Positions 18,118 through 25,959 of a stretch of DNA of 64,000 bases are shown piece by piece; within the stretch, counting starts at the first letter, position 1; every line of letters starts with the position of its first letter. The stretch spans positions 337,247 through 401,246 of the forward strand of contig CCEZ01000049.1 of NCBI GenBank assembly GCA_000751555.1. Direction: 5' to 3'. Made by a program: the position numbers and the translations under genes. Origin of the DNA: Anaerosalibacter massiliensis. GTDB taxonomy: Bacteria > Bacillota > Clostridia > Tissierellales > Sporanaerobacteraceae. Under the pieces are notes generated by a model. The model was not told the DNA's origin and ran no database searches. It worked only from the letters and a program-made list of their open reading frames with translations.

Positions 18118-21100
18118 TTAGGCTTCTCTTTCCTTCTTCTTGCCTATCCATAGTTTTGTTCCAACTACTAATAAAATAACACCTAGAATGCTAATCCATA
18201 GCATAGAAGATTCTCCTGTCTTAGGAAGTGCTGTCTCTCTTGATTTGTCTTGTATATTAGGTTTAGTTGATTTATTATCTGGTTTATCTACCTTCCCCGG
18301 CTTAGTTGGTTTATTTGGTTTATTTGGTTTTTCTGGCTTAGTTGGTTTAGTTGGTTTTTCTAGTTCCTCTGGTTCTGGTTGAGGTTTAGAAGCTTCTTTA
18401 TCCTTTAAACTTTCTATTGCTACTTCTATAGCTTTAACTACATTATCTACCTCTTCTTGAGTTACTTCCTCTTTATTAAGTATTTCCTTTCCCTTTGCTA
18501 TTGCTTCATTTAATACTTTTATGCTGTTTTCTGTCTTGCCTTCTGTATTTATATTTTTAGCTTTGTTTATTATTTCTTCTAATTTTATCTTGTCCACTTC
18601 TGGCTTAGGTTCTGGTTTTGGTTCTGGATCTTTCTTATCCTCAAGATTTTTTATTGCTAATTCTATATCCTTAACTGCATTATCTATTTCTTTTTGAGTT
18701 ACTTCTTCTTTGTTAAACATTTCTTTACCTTTTGCTATTGCTTCTCTTAATATTTTTATGCTTTCTTCTGTTTTACCTTCTAATTCTATATTTTCAGCTT
18801 TATTTATTATTTCTTCTAATTTTGTCTTATCTACTTCTGGTTTTGGTTCTGGTTTTTCTTCATCTTTAAGGTTTTCCATTGCTACTTCTATATTCTTAAC
18901 TGCGTTGTCTAATTCTTCTTGAGTTACTTCTTCTTTGTTAAGTATTTCTTTACCTTTTGCTATTGCTTCATTTAATACTTTTATACTATCTTCTGTTTTG
19001 CCTCCTAATTCTATATTTTCAACCTTGTTTATTATTTCTTCTAATCTAGTTTTATCTACTTCTGGTTTAGGTTCTGGTTCTTCTTTATCTTCAAGATTTT
19101 CTATTGCTGTTTCTATAGCTTTAACTGCACCGTTTATTTCTTCTTGGGCTACTTCTTCTTTGTTAAGTATTTCTTTACCCTTTGCTATTGCTTCTTTTAA
19201 CACTTTTATGCTTTCCTCTGTTTTGTTTTCTAAATCTATTTTTTCTGCCTTATTTATCACTTCTTCTAATTTAGCTTTATTTACTTCTGGCTTTAACTCT
19301 TCTTTTACTCTTACTTTAACATTTACTTCTGGCTTATCTCCTGTCACACCTTCTGGCAATTCATAACTTCCTACAAATTTATATTCTCCTGCTTTATTCC
19401 CATCATATTCTTCACTTGTCCAATTTATATCTACTTCTTTCTTGCTGCCATTGCTTAAGTTTAATATTATTCTTTCTGGCAATGCTACATTTTCTTTTTC
19501 TGTTCCAAAATCCACTTCTAGATTATCTATTTTTCCTATACTTACTACTGTAACTGTCTCTATCTCTGGCGATTTAATTGTTAAAATATATTCTTTATCT
19601 ATACCATATTTTTCAATAACAAACTTTGTTGGATGATCTACGTCTACTGTATTGAATTTACCCTCTGACCAATCTCCTCCTGCACCACCATCTTGTTTTA
19701 TATTTACTCCTTCTGTTCCAAGAATTTTTAATGTATAAGAACCAAGACCTATCATATCTAATTCATCTTCTGGAAAATCTTTTGGTAGTTGTACTGTAAT
19801 TTCAGTTCCGTTTATTTCACCCTTAGCTATTAACTCTCCACTCTTTAAGAATTCAACTTCATTAATAGATAATTTTTCACGTTCATCTTCTAAAAATACT
19901 GGAGCTATACTTGTCTTTCCATCTTTACCATTGTTAATAAATGCACTTTTTTCTACTTTTACTTCATTTTTATAATTGTCAATTCTTGCATTTCCCTCTA
20001 AAATATTGTTGTCTGCAAAAGCATTTATTCCAATTTCCTTTACACTCTTTGGAATATAAATATTAGCTAACTTATTCTCACTAAAGACATTAGTTCCAAT
20101 AGTTGTAACTCCCTCTGATATATTTATTTTTTCTATTTCATTTGAGGAAAAAGCACCATTTTCAAGATCTTTTACATTGCTTGGCAATTCTAATTCAGTT
20201 ATTTTATTCTTTGAAAATGCATCAGCCTTAATTATTTCTACACTATTTGGTATATTTATAGTTTTCAATTTATTATTATGAAATACAAAAGATCTTATTT
20301 CTTTTATTTTATTTGGAATACTTACCTCTATTAATTCATTATCACTAAAGGCATAATCTCCTAATACGATTACATTATTTGGAATATCAACTTTAGATAA
20401 TTTATTATTTGTAAATGCACCTGAACCTATAAGATCCAATGAATTTGGTAATTTTATATTAGTTAGTTCATTATTCCTGAAAGCATTCTTTTTAATCTCA
20501 AGCAACCTTTCTGGAAAACTTATCTTAACCAGTTTATTACCTTCAAATGCACTTTCCTCTATCGAAATTATATTGTTTGGAATATTAACTTCTGCTAATT
20601 CGTTTCCTTTAAAAGCTTCTTTTTGTATTTCTATTACACTGTCTGGAATATAGATAGCTTCCAATCCCTTATTTTGGAATGCACCAGTACCTATTTCCAT
20701 AACAGGCTCACCATCAATTTCATTTGGAATTACTACATCTTTATCTTTTCCTTTATAGTCTATAATTGTATTAGTATCCTTATTAAATTCTAATTCTGAT
20801 TCTGGAATTTGTTTGGATACCTTAACTATAGTCTTAACTTTTAATTCTGTTGGAGGATCTGTCTGTCTTACATCTTCTGGAAGTTCAAATGTCCCTACGG
20901 CATTATAAGCACTTATTTTATTGCCATCATAATTTTCTATACTCCAGTTCAAGTCAACTTCATATTCTTCTCCATCAGAATCTATAATTTTTGTTGTTTT
21001 TGGTAGTAGTTTTTTTGCTTCCTTTTCTGTTGTTCCTATATCTACTAGAACATAGTTAATTGGCTTAATATCCTTTATTGTAGGTAACTCATCTTTACCT

Positions 21101-22596
21101 CTATATTGTGCATATAGGGTAATATCATGTTCAGGCATGGACAGGTATTCACCAGCCTTATATATTGTTCCACTACCATCAGGTTTTGTATTCCAATTCT
21201 TAAATTTCTTATCACCCACTGCAGCTGCTTCAGTAAGTTCTATTGCCGCATATGGAGCTACCTTCTCTGTTTTTGTCTCTCCATCTAATACATATGTTGC
21301 ATTATGAGCTTTAGATTCTCTATATTCATCAGAAAGCATGTATTTATATTCACCATTTTTCATATCAGTCATATCATATAAGGGTTCTATACCTTTTTTA
21401 TAGCGGTCGTAGGCAATAAGTCCATAAAGGGCTTGATCTGTTGCCATTGCATTTACTCCTGTACCTGCACCGCCACCGCCATCATTACCTGCTGTTACAT
21501 GCTTAAATCCTCCAGACTCTGGTGACTTTCCACTTCCAGCTGCCCAAAAAGTTAGAAGGGCATCTATCATATTATTAGTTGCAACTCCATCCCTATTGGC
21601 TCCCTTTGTAATAAAACTACAATTCTTACCAATATATCTTAATTCTACATTATCTGACTTTGGATCTATATTAAGTGCTGTTAATGCTACAATAGCTTGT
21701 ACAGTACTTTCAGCGTTAACATTTCCCCAAGCATTATAACCACCATTATCTACTTGCAATTCTGAAAGTGTATAAATACCTCTTTCTACTACCTTAGCAA
21801 ATTCCTCATATGAAGGTGAATCTTTTTCACGAACTTTATTATATTTGGTTTCATTTAAATAATAAGGTGCCAATGCCTGTAAAGTCATTCCTGTCATATC
21901 AGGATCTGGCATCTTACCAAAAAGAGCCCAACCTCCAACTGTTCCATCTTTCTGAACAATTTCCTTATCTAATATAAAGTTAATCATTTTACTAAAAGTA
22001 TTTGCATCTTTATTATCAGGTTGCTCATAAAACTTATATCCTCCTGTATTCATAGCTATAATTTCCCAAACAGGTCCATTAATTCCTTGCCTATAGGAAA
22101 AACTATGAGAACTAGACAATTTCTCAATAAAATCATATTTTCCAGCTACTTTTGTAACATCATATCCTAATGATGTTAATGTAAGCATAAGACGGGACCA
22201 CTCTGTAGATTTACTACGGTCAAGGATTCCATCCTTTTCAATAACATATTTCTCAATTCTTTTTATGTAGTCTGTAAAATACTCCTCTTCAAGCTCACCT
22301 GTATAGCCATATCCTGTATACAACCCTCTTAACAAGTCCATAACAGACCATTCTCCAAAGGTTGATCCCATTGTTGGCTCTGGAACTGTCTCCATTATAT
22401 ATTTTGCTGCTGCATTGATATAAAACCCAATTTCTGGCTGTTCATCTTCCCAAAAACGAATTTCTAAATCCTTATAATCTTTTGTATAATCATAAGCTAC
22501 AGCAGATACCGTCATAGGAAGCATGTTCATAACCAATATTAGTGCAAGAACTAAAGATGTCAAACCTCTAGTAAACTTTTTCTTAAAATTATTCAA
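18118..22596 (-). CDS. Wall-anchored alpha/alpha-toroid, BspA-LRR and FIVAR adhesin-like protein
   Basis: 1,492 aa from a TTG start preceded by AAGGGGGG; an in-frame start 21 codons upstream would lie in the riboswitch terminator and is rejected. Order: signal peptide (1-33), toroid domain (~25-400; 'GWALFGKMPDPDMT', 'LQALAPYYLNETK', 'NAESTVQAIVALTALNIDP'), a Flg_new/InlB-B-type repeat (~440-510), Big_4 Ig domain, 11-12 BspA-type LRR_5 repeats (~610-870), a linker, Big_4, four FIVAR repeats, a Pro/Lys-rich spacer, LPKTG at 1457 with membrane helix and KKKEREA tail. It is the alpha partner to the DUF4430 protein encoded upstream. Riboswitch 3 precedes it and a terminator follows, so it is monocistronic. 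Confidence 0.9.
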   Translation of the reverse strand: MNNFKKKFTRGLTSLVLALILVMNMLPMTVSAVAYDYTKDYKDLEIRFWEDEQPEIGFYINAAAKYIMETVPEPTMGSTFGEWSVMDLLRGLYTGYGYTGELEEEYFTDYIKRIEKYVIEKDGILDRSKSTEWSRLMLTLTSLGYDVTKVAGKYDFIEKLSSSHSFSYRQGINGPVWEIIAMNTGGYKFYEQPDNKDANTFSKMINFILDKEIVQKDGTVGGWALFGKMPDPDMTGMTLQALAPYYLNETKYNKVREKDSPSYEEFAKVVERGIYTLSELQVDNGGYNAWGNVNAESTVQAIVALTALNIDPKSDNVELRYIGKNCSFITKGANRDGVATNNMIDALLTFWAAGSGKSPESGGFKHVTAGNDGGGGAGTGVNAMATDQALYGLIAYDRYKKGIEPLYDMTDMKNGEYKYMLSDEYRESKAHNATYVLDGETKTEKVAPYAAIELTEAAAVGDKKFKNWNTKPDGSGTIYKAGEYLSMPEHDITLYAQYRGKDELPTIKDIKPINYVLVDIGTTEKEAKKLLPKTTKIIDSDGEEYEVDLNWSIENYDGNKISAYNAVGTFELPEDVRQTDPPTELKVKTIVKVSKQIPESELEFNKDTNTIIDYKGKDKDVVIPNEIDGEPVMEIGTGAFQNKGLEAIYIPDSVIEIQKEAFKGNELAEVNIPNNIISIEESAFEGNKLVKISFPERLLEIKKNAFRNNELTNIKLPNSLDLIGSGAFTNNKLSKVDIPNNVIVLGDYAFSDNELIEVSIPNKIKEIRSFVFHNNKLKTINIPNSVEIIKADAFSKNKITELELPSNVKDLENGAFSSNEIEKINISEGVTTIGTNVFSENKLANIYIPKSVKEIGINAFADNNILEGNARIDNYKNEVKVEKSAFINNGKDGKTSIAPVFLEDEREKLSINEVEFLKSGELIAKGEINGTEITVQLPKDFPEDELDMIGLGSYTLKILGTEGVNIKQDGGAGGDWSEGKFNTVDVDHPTKFVIEKYGIDKEYILTIKSPEIETVTVVSIGKIDNLEVDFGTEKENVALPERIILNLSNGSKKEVDINWTSEEYDGNKAGEYKFVGSYELPEGVTGDKPEVNVKVRVKEELKPEVNKAKLEEVINKAEKIDLENKTEESIKVLKEAIAKGKEILNKEEVAQEEINGAVKAIETAIENLEDKEEPEPKPEVDKTRLEEIINKVENIELGGKTEDSIKVLNEAIAKGKEILNKEEVTQEELDNAVKNIEVAMENLKDEEKPEPKPEVDKTKLEEIINKAENIELEGKTEESIKILREAIAKGKEMFNKEEVTQKEIDNAVKDIELAIKNLEDKKDPEPKPEPKPEVDKIKLEEIINKAKNINTEGKTENSIKVLNEAIAKGKEILNKEEVTQEEVDNVVKAIEVAIESLKDKEASKPQPEPEELEKPTKPTKPEKPNKPNKPTKPGKVDKPDNKSTKPNIQDKSRETALPKTGESSMLWISILGVILLVVGTKLWIGKKKEREA
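18396..19290 (-). repeat. Tandem FIVAR-coding repeats (four units)
   Basis: Four ~230-bp units encode 'KLEEIINKAENIELEGKTE' and close variants. DNA similarity between units, and with 23315-23975, is high enough to allow recombination. Confidence 0.85.
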
Positions 22597-22628
22597 TTTT
22601 TTCCCCCCTTGTTTTAAACTTTTTATAA

Positions 22629-22686
22629 TAAAAAGAGCTTCTATCTTAGGAAGTTTCAAACTCCAAAAACTAAGATAGAAGCTCTA
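22629..22686 (-). terminator. Riboswitch expression-platform terminator (unit 3)
   Basis: The stem ATAGAGCTTCTATCTTAG pairs with CTAAGATAGAAGCTCTTTTT, ending ~30 nt before the TTG start of the toroid gene. Confidence 0.9.
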
Positions 22687-22703
22687 TTTATGCTGTAGAA
22701 CTT

Positions 22704-22874
22704 TACTTAAAACGAATCCCTTATGCGAGGCTCATTTCCCATCATCAAAGAGCAGGTTCCCGACTAAAGCTAAACTTTTCACGGTAGCGCATCTGTTCAG
22801 GAATTTCACCTGATTCCCTAAGGATAATATACCTATCCTTCCCAATATATAAACTATTGAGACTACTTTGATAT
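22704..22874 (-). promoter_or_regulatory. Divergent cobalamin-type riboswitch 3
   Basis: Near-identical to riboswitch 2, including L5 ATGCG, the CGCAT hairpin loop and the 19-mer AAGTAAAGTTCTACAGCAT. It controls the wall-anchored toroid gene. Confidence 0.88.
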
Positions 22875-22927
22875 AAAGTTAAATTGTAATCTAATAATAT
22901 TATACGAACATTCTTATACTTAATTTA

Positions 22928-22956
22928 AGTATAGCATATTTAATTTTCAAAGGCAA
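22928..22956 (-). promoter_or_regulatory. Sigma-A promoter for riboswitch unit 3
   Basis: TTGCCT, 17 nt, TATACT, the same as unit 2, with the same palindrome (22916-22932) over the -10. Confidence 0.7.
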
Positions 22957-23042
22957 ACTGATTTTAATTTTTCTAATGTAGTTATAATCATGCTCATAGG
23001 AACATTTTTCTATAATTCTATAAATATTATTATACAAAAAAA

Positions 23043-23076
23043 TAAGGATGAAAACTCATGAAAGTCTTCATCCTAA
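23043..23076 (-). terminator. Terminator of the 829-aa DUF4430 gene
   Basis: Stem AGGATGAA/TTCATCCT immediately after the stop codon; copy of the hairpin at 18075-18108. Confidence 0.7.
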
Positions 23077-23085
23077 TAATTAATT

Positions 23086-25575
23086 TTAGGCTTCTCTTTC
23101 CTTCTTCTTGTCCATCCATAATTTTGTTCCAACTACTAGTAAAATAACACCTAGAATACTAATCCATAGCATAGAAGATTCTCCTGTCTTAGGAAGTGTT
23201 GTTTCCTTTGGTTTATTTTTTATATTAGGTTTAGTTGGTTTATTATCTGGTTTATCTACTTTTCCTGGCTTAGTTGGTTTCTCTGGTTTATTTGGCTGAG
23301 GTTTAGAAGCTTCTTTATCCTTTAAACTTTCTATTGCTACTTCTATAGCTTTAACTGCATTATCTACCTCTTCTTGAGTTATTTCCTCTTTATTAAGTAT
23401 TTCCTTTCCCTTTGCTATTGCTTCATTTAATACTTTTATGCTATTTTCTGTCTTGCCTTCTGTATTTATATTTTCAGCTTTATTTATTATTTCTTCTAAT
23501 TTTGTCTTATCTACTTCTGGTTTTGGTTCTGGTTTTTCTTCATCTTTAAGGTTTTCCATTGCTACTTCTATATTCTTAACTGCGTTGTCTATTTCTTCTT
23601 GAATTACTTCTTCTTTAACAAGTATTTCTTTACCTTTTGCTATTGCTTCTTTTAATACTTTTATACTATCTTCTGTTTTACCTTCTAATTCTATATTTTC
23701 AGCCTTGTTTATTGCTTCTTCTAATCTAGTTTTATTTACTTCTGGTTTAGGTTCTGGTTCTTCTTTATCTTCAAGATTTTCTATTGCTGTTTCTATAGCT
23801 TTAACTGCACCGTCTATTTCTTCTTGAGCTACTTCTTCTTTGTTAAGTATTTCTTTACCTTTTGCTATTACTTCTTTTAATACTTTTATGCTTTCCTCTG
23901 TTTTATTTTCTAAATCTATTTTTTCTGCCTTATTTATCACTTCTTCTAATTTAGCTTTATTTACTTCTGACTTTGACTCTTCTTTTACTCTTACTTTAAC
24001 ATTTACTTCTGGCTTATCTCCCGTAACACCTTCTGGCAATTCATAACTTCCTACAAATTTATATTCTCCTGCTTTGTTGCCATTGTATACTTCACTTGTC
24101 CAATTTATATCTACTTCTTCTTTAGTTCCATTACTTAAATTCAATTTTATCTTATTTGGTAATTTTGTTATTGCATCTTCTTTATTAGTACCAAAATCTA
24201 CTTCTATATCTTCTATTGGATCTATTTCTTTTACTGTTACTACTTCTTCTTTTACAACTACTTTAACATTTGCTTTTGGCTTGTCTCCAATTACTTCTTC
24301 TGATAGCTTATAGTTTCCTACAAATACATATTCTTCTGATTTATTACCATCATATTCTTCACTTGTCCAAGTTACATTTACTTCTTCTTTAGTTCCATTA
24401 CTTAAGTTTAATTTTATTTTCTTTGGTAATTTTTCTAATACTTTTTCCTTGCTTGTACCAAAGTCTACTTCTATATCATTTATAGCTTCTATTGATACCA
24501 CTTCTACTATATTATTTAAAGCTTTTTCTAAATTGCTTAAAGATTTATCAATGTCTTCTTGAGTAGCATTGACAGTTTGAAGAACTTTAATAGCATCATC
24601 ATATGCTTTCTTGATTTTACTTATCTTCAAATATTCATCTTTTCTATCACTACTATTTATTTCTGCTACTTTTTTAGTCAATTCATCTTTATCTACCTTA
24701 GGGAAAAAGTTATTTTCATAACCCCCGCCCATGGCATCTGCACCACCAATATCATTTCCATAAGCTAATGTAAATTGTACACGCATTACATCTCCATCTT
24801 GAAGATACTTGTCAGCAAATCCTACATTTGGAAACACATTATTTACAGCATACATCCATCCTGACATATAGTTAAAATTAAATTCTCCTAGACCATATTC
24901 TGGGTCATATTCTTCTTCATCATATACCCCGTTTAGTTTTTCTTTCAGTGCATCTGGAATTTTAGGGGTATCTTTATAAACTGTATTTGTGTCATCTAAA
25001 ACATTTTCTAAATAAAAACTACTTTCAAGATTACCCGTATTTTCATACTCATATCCATGATTTCTTATTATCTCATCTAATTCTTGAGCTGCATTTCTCC
25101 CTTTATGAATATCAACTTGAATAGGCTCTATTAAGTATCCTAACCCTACTGTAAATGCCTCCATACTAAAAGTAAAACTACCAATTACATCTCCATCTTC
25201 TGCTTCTTCACGAATTAAAGTATATTTTTGTAAATATTTCTTTCCATTACAATTTACATTTATTTCAACATTATTTGTTCCTATCTCTAAATTTAAAGTA
25301 TAGCTAGTTTTTTCCTTATCATCCCAGTTAATGCTAACTGGCTTTCCATTGTTTGTGACTCCAATATTTGAAGTACTTATTTTTTCTCCACTAGAATCTT
25401 TTGCCCACAAATCAAATGTTATCTTATCTGCTTTTGTGGTCATTTCTTTTAAAGTAGTTTCAATACTTGGTTCAGATGTTTCTACCCCTTCTGTAAATGA
25501 TAAATTTGCCGTAGAAAACAGTATTGTAAATACCATTAAAAAAGATAAGAACTTCTTAATACTATTATTTTTCAA
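23086..25575 (-). CDS. Wall-anchored DUF4430 protein with Big_4 and FIVAR repeats
   Basis: 829 aa, TTG start with AAGGAGGG. Order: signal peptide (1-29), an Ig-like domain (~40-125, with 'NGKPVSINW' as in the 676-aa protein), DUF4430 (~127-285; 'SGWMYAVNNVFPNVGFADKY', 'LQDGDVMRVQFTLAYGNDIG'), a half FIVAR, two Big_4 Ig domains (~355-530), three FIVAR repeats, a Pro/Lys spacer, LPKTG at 794, membrane helix and KKKEREA. A class A sortase would link it to peptidoglycan; none is encoded in the window. It is the beta-domain partner of the wall-anchored toroid protein encoded next. Controlled by riboswitch 4, with its own terminator. Confidence 0.9.
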   Translation of the reverse strand: MKNNSIKKFLSFLMVFTILFSTANLSFTEGVETSEPSIETTLKEMTTKADKITFDLWAKDSSGEKISTSNIGVTNNGKPVSINWDDKEKTSYTLNLEIGTNNVEINVNCNGKKYLQKYTLIREEAEDGDVIGSFTFSMEAFTVGLGYLIEPIQVDIHKGRNAAQELDEIIRNHGYEYENTGNLESSFYLENVLDDTNTVYKDTPKIPDALKEKLNGVYDEEEYDPEYGLGEFNFNYMSGWMYAVNNVFPNVGFADKYLQDGDVMRVQFTLAYGNDIGGADAMGGGYENNFFPKVDKDELTKKVAEINSSDRKDEYLKISKIKKAYDDAIKVLQTVNATQEDIDKSLSNLEKALNNIVEVVSIEAINDIEVDFGTSKEKVLEKLPKKIKLNLSNGTKEEVNVTWTSEEYDGNKSEEYVFVGNYKLSEEVIGDKPKANVKVVVKEEVVTVKEIDPIEDIEVDFGTNKEDAITKLPNKIKLNLSNGTKEEVDINWTSEVYNGNKAGEYKFVGSYELPEGVTGDKPEVNVKVRVKEESKSEVNKAKLEEVINKAEKIDLENKTEESIKVLKEVIAKGKEILNKEEVAQEEIDGAVKAIETAIENLEDKEEPEPKPEVNKTRLEEAINKAENIELEGKTEDSIKVLKEAIAKGKEILVKEEVIQEEIDNAVKNIEVAMENLKDEEKPEPKPEVDKTKLEEIINKAENINTEGKTENSIKVLNEAIAKGKEILNKEEITQEEVDNAVKAIEVAIESLKDKEASKPQPNKPEKPTKPGKVDKPDNKPTKPNIKNKPKETTLPKTGESSMLWISILGVILLVVGTKLWMDKKKEREA
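23315..23975 (-). repeat. Tandem FIVAR-coding repeats (three units)
   Basis: Three ~230-bp units closely matching those in 18396-19290; the last unit is nearly the same in both genes. Confidence 0.85.
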
Positions 25576-25611
25576 ATAGCTCCCTCCTTAATTTTTTAAA
25601 TTTTTCGCAAC

Positions 25612-25652
25612 AAAAAAGCTTCTATCATGAGAAAAACTCATGACAGAAGCCC
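25612..25652 (-). terminator. Riboswitch expression-platform terminator (unit 4)
   Basis: The stem GCTTCTGTCATGAG pairs with CTCATGATAGAAGC, then a T6 tract. Confidence 0.9.
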
Positions 25653-25677
25653 TATATATGCTGTAGAACTTTACTTG

Positions 25678-25848
25678 AAACTAGTACACATGCGAAACTA
25701 GTTTTCTGTCATCAAAGAATCTGTTTCCGACTTGGTTATAATCTTTAATATAACCTTTACGGTAGCGCATCTGTTCAGGATTTTCACCTGATTCCAGAAA
25801 GATAATATATATCTTGCCTTATATAATATATAGGCTTTCTTTGAGTTT
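25678..25848 (-). promoter_or_regulatory. Divergent cobalamin-type riboswitch 4
   Basis: Aptamer with CAGGTGAAAATCCTG, L5 ACAGATGCGCTACCGT and GTCGGAAACAG. The downstream hairpin has an 8-bp stem AAACTAGT/ACTAGTTT (covarying with the other copies) and loop CGCAT. Controls the 829-aa DUF4430 gene. Confidence 0.87.
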
Positions 25849-25894
25849 AAAGTTAAGTTTTTAGGTTAAAACGCAAAAGAATATGTCTTTACTT

Positions 25895-25923
25895 ATACTA
25901 TCAAATAACAAATAAAATATCAA
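25895..25923 (-). promoter_or_regulatory. Sigma-A promoter for riboswitch unit 4
   Basis: TTGATA, 17 nt, TAGTAT on the minus strand, ~45 nt upstream of the aptamer's P1. Confidence 0.6.
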
Positions 25924-25959
25924 TATTTTAAAAATGCTATATTAGCTAAAAGGATTTTT

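Larger units (their letters stand above)
17664..18230. repeat. Direct repeat copy A (riboswitch-promoter-terminator-LPXTG end)
   Basis: Almost identical, with no net insertion or deletion, to 22632-23198 (constant offset 4,968 bp). It covers the riboswitch terminator, the aptamer, the promoter, the preceding gene's terminator and the codons for the LPKTG sorting signal. Confidence 0.9.
22632..23198. repeat. Direct repeat copy B
   Basis: Partner of 17664-18230 at a fixed 4,968-bp distance. The two copies bracket the wall-anchored toroid gene, so crossing-over between them would delete it together with one riboswitch. Confidence 0.9.

Noticed and set aside
18396..19290. Regular ~230-bp repeats considered as a CRISPR-like or other non-coding array
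   Set aside because: Units are in frame and encode FIVAR domains; far too long for CRISPR repeats.
18935..19366. Plus-strand frame of 143 codons opposite FIVAR repeats
   Set aside because: Antisense of repeats; it appears again opposite the other FIVAR gene, as expected from shared sequence.
13615..22596. Toroid proteins as terpene cyclases or prenyltransferases
   Set aside because: No DxDD or related catalytic motif, proteins are exported and anchored, and they pair with DUF4430; the fold similarity alone explains such labels.
17664..23198. Near-identical blocks considered as insertion sequences
   Set aside because: They contain riboswitch, promoter and gene ends, no transposase and no terminal inverted repeats; this is segmental duplication.
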